Assembly (NCBI GenBank): GCA_946477805.1
Contig: CAMKZP010000175.1
Span: 1-7,429, forward strand
Length of the DNA: 7,429 nucleotides
Source of the DNA: an uncultured Enterobacter sp.
Lineage (GTDB): Bacteria; Pseudomonadota; Gammaproteobacteria; Enterobacterales; Enterobacteriaceae
Reading direction: 5' to 3'
The position numbers and the translations under genes were made by a program. A model generated the notes under the pieces. That model saw only the letters and a list, made by a program, of their open reading frames with translations, ran no database searches and was not told the DNA's origin. Below are positions 1 through 6,030 of the stretch, in pieces (the stretch's first letter is position 1; every line of letters starts with the position of its first letter).

Positions 1-1561
1 CGACGAACATGGCGCCCCACCACTTGCCGCTGACGTTGTACTGGTACTCCAGCGAGCCGGTCGCCAGCTTGGAGGCCCCGGTCAGCTGGCCCTTTTCGTT
101 TTCAGGCGATATGGATTTGAACTTATACCCGCGAATGCTGCGGTCGCCCCCGGCGAAGAAACGCAGATCCGGCGGTACGCGCTCAAAATCACCGGTCTCA
201 ATCCAGCCGAGGTTGCCGCGCATGACAAAGCGGTGTTTGTCATACAGCGTGCGGATCCAGACGTTTTGCGCCTGCACGACGGAGAAATCCACGTCCGAGC
301 CCCAGGCGGAGTTTGAGTAATCAATGGAATAGCGCTGGGAATCTCCCCAGGTTGGCATCAGGCCACCGCGCGAGCGGGTGCGGCTGATCATCACCCCCGG
401 GTAGAGCAGCATGGTGGTATTGGTGACGTTTGCCTGGGTAAAGTGGTCGAGACTCCAGCGCAGGTTGATGGCGCGCTGCCAGCCGCTTGAGAGGTCCCAG
501 AAACGGGAGACGGCGAGCGTGGTGGAGTCCTGCTCGGTGTCGTTCAAATCGGTACGCTTGAAGCCGCCCTGCAGCAGGTAGTACTGCTCAAGGGGGTTCT
601 TCAGCAGCGGCATTTTGTAGCTAAAATCAAGCTGCTGTTCCGGCGCGGAGATGCTCGCGCTGGTGGTCAGGCTGTGGCCGTAGGAGTTTACCCACGGTTT
701 TCGCCACGTCGCCCTGACGCGCGGGCCGACGTCGGTCGAGAATCCGCCGCCCAGCTCAATCGTGTTCTCACTGCGCGGCGAAACCACGCCATGCAGCGGC
801 AATACCTTGGTTTTGCGCGCTTTCTCAAACTCCGGCGCGACAACGACGGAGTTAAACCAGCCCGTTGCCGACAGGCGGCGGTTCAGCTCGCCGAGATCGC
901 TCGACTGGTAATAATCGCCTTTTTTAAACGGCACCAGGTTTTGCAGATACTCTTCGCGGATTTGCGACCCTTCGAAGGTTACATCCCCGAAGCGATAGCG
1001 CTCGCCGCTGTCAAAATCGATATCCCAGAAGGCCTGACGCCGTTCCACCGCCACGCCCAGCTGGCTTTTGTTGAACTGGCTGTCGAAGTAGCCTTTGCGC
1101 AGCGAAACGCTGGTGAGCGATTTTTTAAAGTGGTCATAATCCCCGTGGTTAAGCACGGTTCCCGCTTTCGGACGCGAGCCGAGCAGGTCCAGATAATCCC
1201 TGTCCGTGCGCGCGCCGCCGCGCAGCACCACGTTGGTGCCGCCAATCAGTACCGGTTCACCCGCCGAGACGCGGGCAATCAGCACCTGCCGCCCTTTGGC
1301 CGGAGGCGGACGTAAATCAAAATCGATGGTGGGTTCGTAATAGCCCAGCGCTTTTAGCCCTTCACGGATGGCGTCGTCCACGCGCGCGCGAAAACGCCGG
1401 TCCGGCGTAACTTCATCGCTCTGGATCGTCGACAGCTGCGCTCGCACGTTTTTTTCCAGCGCCCCGGATAACCCCTCAACCTGCAAACGGACATTCGCCG
1501 CGCTGGCAATCCCGCTTGTCAGCATGACGCTGACCAGACATAAATGGCGGATTTTTGTCAC
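1..1561 (-). CDS. tamA: Translocation and assembly module subunit TamA (Omp85 family), C-terminus cut by window edge
   Basis: TamA is an outer-membrane Omp85 protein that works with the inner-membrane-anchored TamB in autotransporter assembly and envelope lipid homeostasis. Translation from GTG at 1561 begins VTKIRHLCLVSVMLTSG, a signal peptide with likely cleavage at ASA|ANV, and continues into POTRA sequence (NVRLQVEGLSGALEKNV, DEVTPDRRFRARVDDAI). Further on the Omp85 signature GGDRSIRGYKFKSISP is readable near 110-175, and the window ends within GKWWGAMFV. I checked the frame at several places and found no break. 520 codons are present; by recall the E. coli protein has 577 residues, so about 57 barrel residues lie beyond the edge. 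The GTG start is preceded by AGGAGA (1566-1571) and gives the same N-terminal length as E. coli. It is divergent from msrA as in E. coli, where tamB follows tamA. Identification is confident. Confidence 0.96.
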   Translation of the reverse strand, partial: MTKIRHLCLVSVMLTSGIASAANVRLQVEGLSGALEKNVRAQLSTIQSDEVTPDRRFRARVDDAIREGLKALGYYEPTIDFDLRPPPAKGRQVLIARVSAGEPVLIGGTNVVLRGGARTDRDYLDLLGSRPKAGTVLNHGDYDHFKKSLTSVSLRKGYFDSQFNKSQLGVAVERRQAFWDIDFDSGERYRFGDVTFEGSQIREEYLQNLVPFKKGDYYQSSDLGELNRRLSATGWFNSVVVAPEFEKARKTKVLPLHGVVSPRSENTIELGGGFSTDVGPRVRATWRKPWVNSYGHSLTTSASISAPEQQLDFSYKMPLLKNPLEQYYLLQGGFKRTDLNDTEQDSTTLAVSRFWDLSSGWQRAINLRWSLDHFTQANVTNTTMLLYPGVMISRTRSRGGLMPTWGDSQRYSIDYSNSAWGSDVDFSVVQAQNVWIRTLYDKHRFVMRGNLGWIETGDFERVPPDLRFFAGGDRSIRGYKFKSISPENEKGQLTGASKLATGSLEYQYNVSGKWWGAMFV

Positions 1562-1785
1562 GTTTTCTCCTGAATATCCCTGTTTCCACCCTGGAAGCAA
1601 ATGTAATGCCGCTCCGCGGCGCAATACGGCCCGTTAGCCAAAAACCCAATTCGCGGGTTGAAAAAGGGTGTAACACCCAAATATTTCTTATGATTAAATC
1701 TAGTCTCATTCAGCGCATTTATTGTGTTCAATTAAACGCGTCGTGACAACCTTAACCGAAACATCGCTACCCCGGAGGCCCCACC
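1562..1785. promoter_or_regulatory. Divergent tamA/msrA spacer
   Basis: The 224 bp between the two GTG starts must hold both promoters. The tamA-proximal half contains a short GC hairpin (GCCGC-TCC-GCGGC, 1608-1620) that would lie in the tamA leader. The middle is AT-rich (about 1680-1735). On the plus strand TATGAT (1689-1694) is a good -10 for msrA, but 17 bp upstream lies GGGTGT, which does not resemble a -35; TTGAAA (1658-1663) is a better -35 but pairs only with poor -10s. On the minus strand I found no convincing -35/-10 pair for tamA. Exact promoter positions are therefore unresolved. Confidence 0.5.
1666..1678. repeat. 13-bp inverted repeat in the tamA/msrA spacer
   Basis: GGGTGTAACACCC consists of 6-bp arms (GGGTGT/ACACCC) around a single A. 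It covers the -35 position of the possible msrA promoter with -10 TATGAT at 1689-1694, so it could be a regulator-binding site. A looser inverted repeat, AACCC (1643-1647) with GGGTT (1655-1659), lies just beside it. The palindrome is directly visible; the regulatory role is inferred and no protein is assigned. Confidence 0.35.
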
Positions 1786-2427
1786 GTGAGTTTATTCAAC
1801 AAAAAGCATCTGGTTTCGCAAGCCGATGCGTTACCGGGACGCAATACCCCTATGCCAGTGGCGACCTTACACGCCGTCAACAACCATTCAATGACCAACG
1901 TTCCTGATGGAATGGAGATAGCGCTGTTCGCGATGGGCTGCTTCTGGGGCGTCGAACGCCTCTACTGGCAGCTGCCCGGCGTCTACAGCACCGCGGCGGG
2001 CTACACCGGCGGCTACACGCCGAACCCGACGTACCGTGAAGTCTGCTCCGGTGATACCGGCCATGCCGAAGCCGTTCGCGTGGTCTACGATCCGGCCGTC
2101 ATCAGCTACGAACAGCTGCTGCAGGTCTTCTGGGAGAATCACGACCCGGCGCAGGGCATGCGTCAGGGGAATGACCACGGCACGCAGTATCGCTCGGCGA
2201 TCTATCCCCTCACGCCTGAGCAGGATGCCGCCGCCCGCGCCAGCCTGGAACGTTTCCAGAAAGCGATGCACGACGCGGGCGACGCGCGTGAGGTCACAAC
2301 GGAAATCGCCACCGCGAAGCCGTTTTACTACGCCGAGGACGACCACCAGCAGTATCTGCATAAAAACCCGTACGGCTATTGCGGTATCGGCGGCATCGGC
2401 GTGTGCCTGCCGCCGCAGCTGGCCTGA
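1786..2427 (+). CDS. msrA: Peptide-methionine (S)-S-oxide reductase MsrA
   Basis: Cytoplasmic repair enzyme that reduces the S epimer of methionine sulfoxide, free or in proteins, with electrons from thioredoxin. The 213-aa product follows the E. coli protein (212 aa by recall) nearly throughout. The catalytic cysteine is C52 in GCFWG (residues 51-55), followed by the AGYTGG and GDTGHAEAV segments. The two recycling cysteines C199 and C207 are in YGYCGIGGIGVCLPP, equivalent to E. coli C198 and C206 when Met1 is not counted. The GTG start is set by GGAGG at 1774-1778 with a 7-nt spacer and by the conserved N-terminus MSLFNKKHLVSQADALPG. Its TGA stop abuts the stop of the convergent regulator gene, so there is no spacer for a terminator. 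All key residues are present. Confidence 0.98.
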   Translation: MSLFNKKHLVSQADALPGRNTPMPVATLHAVNNHSMTNVPDGMEIALFAMGCFWGVERLYWQLPGVYSTAAGYTGGYTPNPTYREVCSGDTGHAEAVRVVYDPAVISYEQLLQVFWENHDPAQGMRQGNDHGTQYRSAIYPLTPEQDAAARASLERFQKAMHDAGDAREVTTEIATAKPFYYAEDDHQQYLHKNPYGYCGIGGIGVCLPPQLA

Positions 2428-3486
2428 TTACTGGTCGAGCGCCACGCGAGCCGCGTGGCGCGTGGCATTACTCACCGAACCAAAATCCAGCACTTTCCCC
2501 TGCAGCAGCAGATTAAAGACCGGCGCCTGCGGCCTGCTGAGCCGCGTTTGCAGCAGATGAACCGCTTCGATACCGAGATCGCGGCAGGGCACCGTAATCC
2601 CGGTGATCGGTTTTTCCAGCCGATGCGCTAAATTCCACGCAAAATCGGTCGTGATGATGGAGATATCCTCCGGCACGCGCAGCCCGTGGCGCTGCAGGGC
2701 CCGTAGCACCCCCTCCGTCATGCTGGTACTGTTGGGGAAAATCACCTCCGGCCACTGGCTTTTGTCGTGGCTTATCAGCCACGCATCCAGCGCGCGCTCG
2801 GCCTCGTCGGCGGTAAACCACTCCGTCACCAGCAGGTCGCGCTGCGGCTCAAAGGCGACGTGAAAATGGCGGTACGCCTCCTTTATGCCGTCCAGCCGCG
2901 CGTACAGCGTATCCCGGCGCAGGCAGGTGAGCGTCAGCACCCGCCGGTGCCCCTGTTCGAAAAGATATTGCATGGTGGTAAAGCCGATGGCCCGGTGATC
3001 GGGCGAAACCGAATCCAGCACGCGGTCGCGGTCGACGGTGTTAATTAAGACGCAGGGTTTATTGAGCGTGACGGCCAGCTTAAAGATGGTGGAATCATCC
3101 GTGCCGATGATAATTATCGCGTTGATATTTTTTTGGCTGGCTTTTTCGAGAAATAGTTTTACATCGGCATGCTGTTCTTCCAGGCCGCAATAGCTGACCC
3201 ACACGTTATGCGGCGCGCTGGCTTCGGCTATTCCCTTTGTCACTTCGAGATAAAAAATATCGCCCCGTCCCTGAAAGGTTCTTTCCGGCGCAAATACCGC
3301 GATGCCGTTAATAAGCAACCGCCCGCTGGCCATCGATTCAAGCACGCCGAGTTCGCGCGCGGTGCGGACAATCGCCTCCCTGGCCCTGTCGCTGGTGTAC
3401 GATTTGCCGCTTAACACCCTCGACACGGTACTGACGGAATAGCCCGTCAGGGAGGCAATTTCCTCCATTTTTAACCTGCCCGCCAT
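2428..3486 (-). CDS. LacI/GalR-family transcriptional regulator, probable repressor of the adjacent dehydrogenase operon
   Basis: The 352-aa product has an N-terminal LacI-type helix-turn-helix (residues about 6-28, EEIASLTGYSVSTVSRVLSG). A sugar-binding-protein-like effector domain follows from about residue 60 to 335, with recognisable pieces such as INAIIIIG, KPCVLINT, DHRAIGFTTMQYLFEQGHRRV, PEVIFPNSTSMTEGVLRAL and VPEDISIITTDF. The length is normal for the family. The ATG at 3486 is supported by GAGG (3494-3497) with 7 nt spacing; Met7 is a less likely start. The hinge is atypical: where LacI has Y-x-P-N-x-x-A, this protein has V48-L-E-S-M-A-S54, although the Leu of the hinge is kept (L57). 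The gene is divergent from the dehydrogenase operon across a region holding a palindromic operator candidate, so local and autogenous control is likely. The effector is unknown, probably a sugar or cyclitol intermediate. Confidence 0.93.
   Translation of the reverse strand: MAGRLKMEEIASLTGYSVSTVSRVLSGKSYTSDRAREAIVRTARELGVLESMASGRLLINGIAVFAPERTFQGRGDIFYLEVTKGIAEASAPHNVWVSYCGLEEQHADVKLFLEKASQKNINAIIIIGTDDSTIFKLAVTLNKPCVLINTVDRDRVLDSVSPDHRAIGFTTMQYLFEQGHRRVLTLTCLRRDTLYARLDGIKEAYRHFHVAFEPQRDLLVTEWFTADEAERALDAWLISHDKSQWPEVIFPNSTSMTEGVLRALQRHGLRVPEDISIITTDFAWNLAHRLEKPITGITVPCRDLGIEAVHLLQTRLSRPQAPVFNLLLQGKVLDFGSVSNATRHAARVALDQ
2439..2461. terminator. Strong GC hairpin at the msrA/regulator convergence (possible bidirectional transcript end)
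   Basis: GCGCCACGCG (2439-2448) and CGCGTGGCGC (2452-2461) are perfect 10-bp complementary arms around the loop AGC. The hairpin begins 12 nt after the msrA stop and lies inside the last dozen codons of the regulator gene on the other strand. Neither side has a T-tract, so it is not a textbook intrinsic terminator. It could still mark or protect the msrA 3' end, or help transcripts from both sides stop. The structure is certain in sequence; the function is inferred. Confidence 0.35.
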
Positions 3487-3488
3487 AG

Positions 3489-3504
3489 TGTGACCTCGCT
3501 CTCA
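3489..3504. promoter_or_regulatory. CRP-like site next to the regulator start codon
   Basis: TGTGA-cctcgc-TCTCA matches 9 of the 10 core bases of the CRP consensus TGTGA-N6-TCACA. It covers the regulator's ribosome-binding site, 3-18 nt upstream of its ATG, and is about 175 bp from the operon start. That is not a usual activating position for either gene, so it may be chance or a repressing or distal site. Confidence 0.3.
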
Positions 3505-3513
3505 ATCAGTTTT

Positions 3514-3527
3514 TGCAAATATTTGCA
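3514..3527. promoter_or_regulatory. Perfect 14-bp palindrome, candidate operator O1 for the LacI-family regulator
   Basis: TGCAAATATTTGCA is its own reverse complement, and after one mismatch each side the symmetry continues with TT/AA (3511-3530). It has the GCAAA..TTTGC shape of PurR/GalR-class operators, but the central dinucleotide is TA rather than CG. It lies 28 bp upstream of the regulator ATG, in its probable leader, where a bound repressor would block the regulator's own transcription. Assignment to this regulator is inferred from form and position. Confidence 0.6.
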
Positions 3528-3587
3528 GAAACAGCACATTGATTTTAAAACGAAATTTCAAAACGGTTAGAGTTTACTTATTGACCC

Positions 3588-3603
3588 TGCGAGTATTCTC
3601 ACA
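3588..3603. promoter_or_regulatory. Overlapping CRP-like site and candidate second operator O2
   Basis: TGCGA-gtattc-TCACA matches 9 of 10 CRP core bases. The first 14 bases (3588-3601) also match O1 at 10 of 14 positions, including the central TATT, and have partial dyad symmetry about the same central TA. The centre is 74 bp from the centre of O1, about seven helical turns. It lies upstream of the candidate operon promoter, with its centre roughly 50 bp before the predicted transcription start. CRP and the repressor could compete here, or only one of the two readings is right. Confidence 0.45.
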
Positions 3604-3611
3604 AAAACACA

Positions 3612-3640
3612 TTGTCCCTGCGCCCCACCTTTCCTATTTT
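3612..3640 (+). promoter_or_regulatory. Candidate sigma-70 promoter of the dehydrogenase operon
   Basis: TTGTCC (3612-3617) as -35 and TATTTT (3635-3640) as -10 are separated by exactly 17 bp. Each matches 4 of 6 consensus bases, which is weak but typical of an activator-dependent promoter. Transcription would start near 3647, giving a leader of about 32 nt with an AAGG ribosome-binding site at 3669-3672. An alternative -35, TTGACC (3581-3586), has no acceptable -10. Confidence 0.4.
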
Positions 3641-3678
3641 CCGGTCATCACTCTTTTCGACTGAAAATAAGGTGTGAC

Positions 3679-4830
3679 ATGGAAAAGGTACGTTTTGGCA
3701 TTATTGGTATAGGCAATATCGGTACGGTCCACGCCCGCTATTTGCTGGCCGGCACCGTTAACGACGCCTGCCTGACGGCGGTGTGCGATAACGCGCCGGA
3801 GAAACATCCGGCCATCCGCCAGCTGGTGGGCACTGTCCCGCTGTTCAGCGACGCGCAGGAGATGCTCCAGAGCGGGCTTATCGACGCGGTCATCATCGCC
3901 ACTCCGCACTATGAGCACCCCCGCCTGTCGATGCTGGCGATGCGTAACGGTATTCATACCCTCTGCGAAAAGCCAGCGGGAGTGTACACGGCGCAGGTGC
4001 AGGAGATGAACGCCTGCGCCCAGGCGTGCGACGTGGTGTTCGGCATAATGTATAACCAGCGCCCTAACCCTCTGTACCAAAAAGTAAAAGATTTGATCGA
4101 CAGCGGCGAACTGGGCGAGATCCGCCGCTCCAACTGGATCATCACCAACTGGTATCGATCCCAGAGCTACTACAACTCCGGCGGCTGGCGCGCGACCTGG
4201 AAAGGCGAAGGCGGCGGCGTGCTGCTGAATCAGGACCCGCATCAGCTCGATCTCTGGCAGTGGCTGGTCGGCATGCCGGTGCGGCTGCGCGCGTTTTGCC
4301 AGTTCGGTAAGCATCGCGACATTGAAGTTGAGGACGAGGTCACCGCGTACGCCGAGTACGCCAGCGGCGCCACCGGCGTGTTCATTACTACCGTGGCCGA
4401 AACGCCGGGGACTAACCGCCTGGAGATCGTCGGCGATCGCGGCAAAGTGGTCGTCGAAGAGGGCAGGCTGCGCTACTGGCGGCTGCGCGAATCTGAAACC
4501 GCGTTTAACGCCCGCTGGCAGAACGGCTTCGGCGAGCCGGAATGCTGGGAAGTTACCGTGCCCGTCGCGCCGGAATGCAGCGAACACCACGTCATTACCG
4601 CCAACTTTTGTGCCGCCGTCCTGCGCGGCGAACCGCTGATTGCGCCGGGCCTGGAAGGCATTCGCGGGCTGACGCTCTCCAACGCTATGCACCTTTCCAC
4701 CTGGACGGACGACTGGGTTGAGCTGCCGCTCAACGAGAAACAGTATTTGCGCCTGCTCCAGCAGCGTATCGCCACCTCAGCAGACAAAGAGGCCACCAGC
4801 GTCACGCTGGATGCGTCCGGCAGCTGGTAA
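3679..4830 (+). CDS. Gfo/Idh/MocA-family oxidoreductase, first gene of the operon
   Basis: Predicted cytoplasmic NAD(P)-dependent dehydrogenase acting on a sugar, sugar acid or cyclitol; the substrate cannot be read from sequence. The 383-aa protein has the full family signature. The Rossmann loop is G10-I-G-N-I-G15, and the acidic residue D37 at the end of the second strand favours NAD over NADP. C96-E-K-P99 carries the catalytic Lys, and the active-site helix NQDPHQLD has H188 and D191. A distinctive block before it, YYNSGGWRATWKGEGGG (about 164-180), is shared in altered form with the next gene. ATG 3679 follows AAGG at a 6-nt spacing. It faces the LacI-family gene and leads the operon, with 15 bp to the next ORF. 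The family is certain, the reaction is not; inositol-dehydrogenase-like activity is one possibility. Confidence 0.92.
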   Translation: MEKVRFGIIGIGNIGTVHARYLLAGTVNDACLTAVCDNAPEKHPAIRQLVGTVPLFSDAQEMLQSGLIDAVIIATPHYEHPRLSMLAMRNGIHTLCEKPAGVYTAQVQEMNACAQACDVVFGIMYNQRPNPLYQKVKDLIDSGELGEIRRSNWIITNWYRSQSYYNSGGWRATWKGEGGGVLLNQDPHQLDLWQWLVGMPVRLRAFCQFGKHRDIEVEDEVTAYAEYASGATGVFITTVAETPGTNRLEIVGDRGKVVVEEGRLRYWRLRESETAFNARWQNGFGEPECWEVTVPVAPECSEHHVITANFCAAVLRGEPLIAPGLEGIRGLTLSNAMHLSTWTDDWVELPLNEKQYLRLLQQRIATSADKEATSVTLDASGSW

Positions 4831-4845
4831 CCGGGAGGATCATCG

Positions 4846-6030
4846 ATGCTAAATGTCGCCATCGTGGGAACAGGGAATATCTCGCATAACCATATTCAGG
4901 GCTATCTGCAGTTTGGCCAGCGCTGCCGGATTGTCGCGCTGGTGGATATCTACCCGGAAAAAGCCGAAGAGAAAAAGGCGCGCTACGGCCTGACGGAAGC
5001 ACGCGTTTACGAAAGCCACCGGCAGATGCTGGCGGCAGAAACCGGGATCGACATCGTGGACGTCTGCACGCCGCCCTACGTGCATGCTGAGATAAGCATC
5101 GACGCGCTCAACGCCGGCTGCCACGTGCTGTGCGAAAAACCGATGGCCGCGTCGCTTGAGGAGTGCGACGCCATGCTCGCCGCCCGGCAGGCCAGCGGAA
5201 AAACGCTCTCCATCATTGCCCAAAACCGCTTTACCGACGCCTTCTGGCGCCTGAAAGCCGCGCTGGACTCCGGCCTCGCGGGCAGGGTTTGTCACGCGCA
5301 GGTGGACTCCTTCTGGTGGCGCGGACACAGCTACTACGACCTGTGGTGGCGCGGTACCTGGGAAAAAGAGGGCGGCGGCTGCACGCTTAACCACGCGGTG
5401 CACCACATCGACGCCATCCAGTGGATGCTGGGCTTTCCGTCCGCGGTGGTGGCGATGATGACCAACGTGGCGCACGACAATGCCGAAGTGGAGGACCTGA
5501 GCGCGGCCATTTTCACCTACCCCAGCGGCGCGCTCACCCAGCTTACCGCTTCGGTGGTGCATCACGGCGAGGATCAGAAAATCATCATTCAGGGCGATAA
5601 AGCGCGTATTTCCGCACCGTGGCAGGCGTTTGCCAGCCTGAGCGCCGACAACGGTTTTCCGCAGGACACCAACGACCTGTCGCGCGAAGCGCAGCTTAAC
5701 GCCGTTTTTCAGGAAACGCCGAAGCTCGCCTGGACCCTGCACGCCGGGCAAATTAACGACCTGCTTCAGAGCATCGAGCGCGGCACCGCCCCGCTGGTCG
5801 ATGGGCTACAGGGCAAACGCTCGCTGGAGCTGATAACCGCGATATATAAATCGGCCATTACCCGCAGCGTCGTCTCCCTGCCCATTGGCCAGGACGATCC
5901 GTTTTACCGTACCGGCGGGATCGGCGCCCTTGCCCCCCGCTTTTATGAAAAAACCGCAAGCGTCGCCAACTTCAGCGAAGCGGGCGCTATCCCTTTGGGC
6001 AAAGATCTGGATCGAGGAGTATCTCCATGA
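4846..6030 (+). CDS. Gfo/Idh/MocA-family oxidoreductase, second gene of the operon
   Basis: A second predicted NAD-dependent sugar or cyclitol dehydrogenase, 394 aa, clearly different from its neighbour. The dinucleotide loop reads G8-T-G-N-I-S13 (third Gly replaced by Ser), the strand-2 acidic residue is D34, and the catalytic Lys lies in C96-E-K-P99. The active-site helix LNHAVHHID supplies H186 and D189. The block SYYDLWWRGTWEKEGGG (about 162-178) parallels SYYNSGGWRATWKGEGGG in the first protein, so these two form the closest pair in the cluster. The C-terminal tail after about residue 345 (YRTGGIGALAPRFYEK onward) extends past the usual domain end. Start 4846 is fixed by GGGAGG (4833-4838) at 7 nt. 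The stop overlaps the next start as ATGA, implying translational coupling. Substrate unknown. Confidence 0.92.
   Translation: MLNVAIVGTGNISHNHIQGYLQFGQRCRIVALVDIYPEKAEEKKARYGLTEARVYESHRQMLAAETGIDIVDVCTPPYVHAEISIDALNAGCHVLCEKPMAASLEECDAMLAARQASGKTLSIIAQNRFTDAFWRLKAALDSGLAGRVCHAQVDSFWWRGHSYYDLWWRGTWEKEGGGCTLNHAVHHIDAIQWMLGFPSAVVAMMTNVAHDNAEVEDLSAAIFTYPSGALTQLTASVVHHGEDQKIIIQGDKARISAPWQAFASLSADNGFPQDTNDLSREAQLNAVFQETPKLAWTLHAGQINDLLQSIERGTAPLVDGLQGKRSLELITAIYKSAITRSVVSLPIGQDDPFYRTGGIGALAPRFYEKTASVANFSEAGAIPLGKDLDRGVSP

Larger units (their letters stand above)
3487..3678. promoter_or_regulatory. Divergent control region between the regulator and the dehydrogenase operon
   Basis: This 192-bp spacer is AT-rich between about 3510 and 3615, in contrast to the GC-rich genes beside it. 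It contains two operator-like sequences, two CRP-like sites, a candidate promoter for the operon, small palindromes TTTTAAAA (3543-3550) and GAAATTTC (3552-3559), and an inverted repeat TTTTC-GACT-GAAAA (3654-3667) in the presumed operon leader. For the regulator, minus-strand TAAAAT (3547-3542) is a good -10 but has no clear -35; it would start a transcript near 3535, placing the palindromic operator just downstream of the start. Confidence 0.7.

Noticed and set aside
674..1315. Plus-strand open frame (213 codons) inside tamA
   Set aside because: The minus-strand TamA reading is continuous and matches the known protein; this frame has no recognisable content.
1..1561. Possible frameshift or pseudogene in tamA
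   Set aside because: Translated segments near 1561-1200, 1200-1080, 600-540 and 175-2 are all in one frame and match the TamA sequence; the gene is only cut by the window edge.
1608..1620. GCCGC-TCC-GCGGC considered as part of a REP/BIME element
   Set aside because: The arms are only 5 bp and the surrounding sequence does not follow the REP consensus. There is a single copy in the window.
1888..2560. Open frames on both strands overlapping msrA and the end of the regulator gene
   Set aside because: They conflict with msrA, whose catalytic and recycling cysteines and length are all as expected. The Arg-rich translations look like out-of-frame reading.
3581..3609. TTGACC at 3581-3586 considered as the operon -35
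   Set aside because: It matches 5 of 6 bases, but the sequence 15-19 bp downstream is A/C only (acaaaaacac) with no acceptable -10. The TTGTCC/TATTTT pair was preferred.
3634..4692. Long minus-strand open frame (352 codons) opposite the first dehydrogenase gene
   Set aside because: It is an antisense shadow of a GC-rich gene. It has no recognisable domain, its start has no good ribosome-binding site, and the plus-strand frame has the full family signature.
4849..5751. Minus-strand open frame (300 codons) opposite the second dehydrogenase gene
   Set aside because: Same explanation: the composition is low-complexity Arg/Gly/Val/His typical of antisense frames, and the opposite strand is clearly coding.
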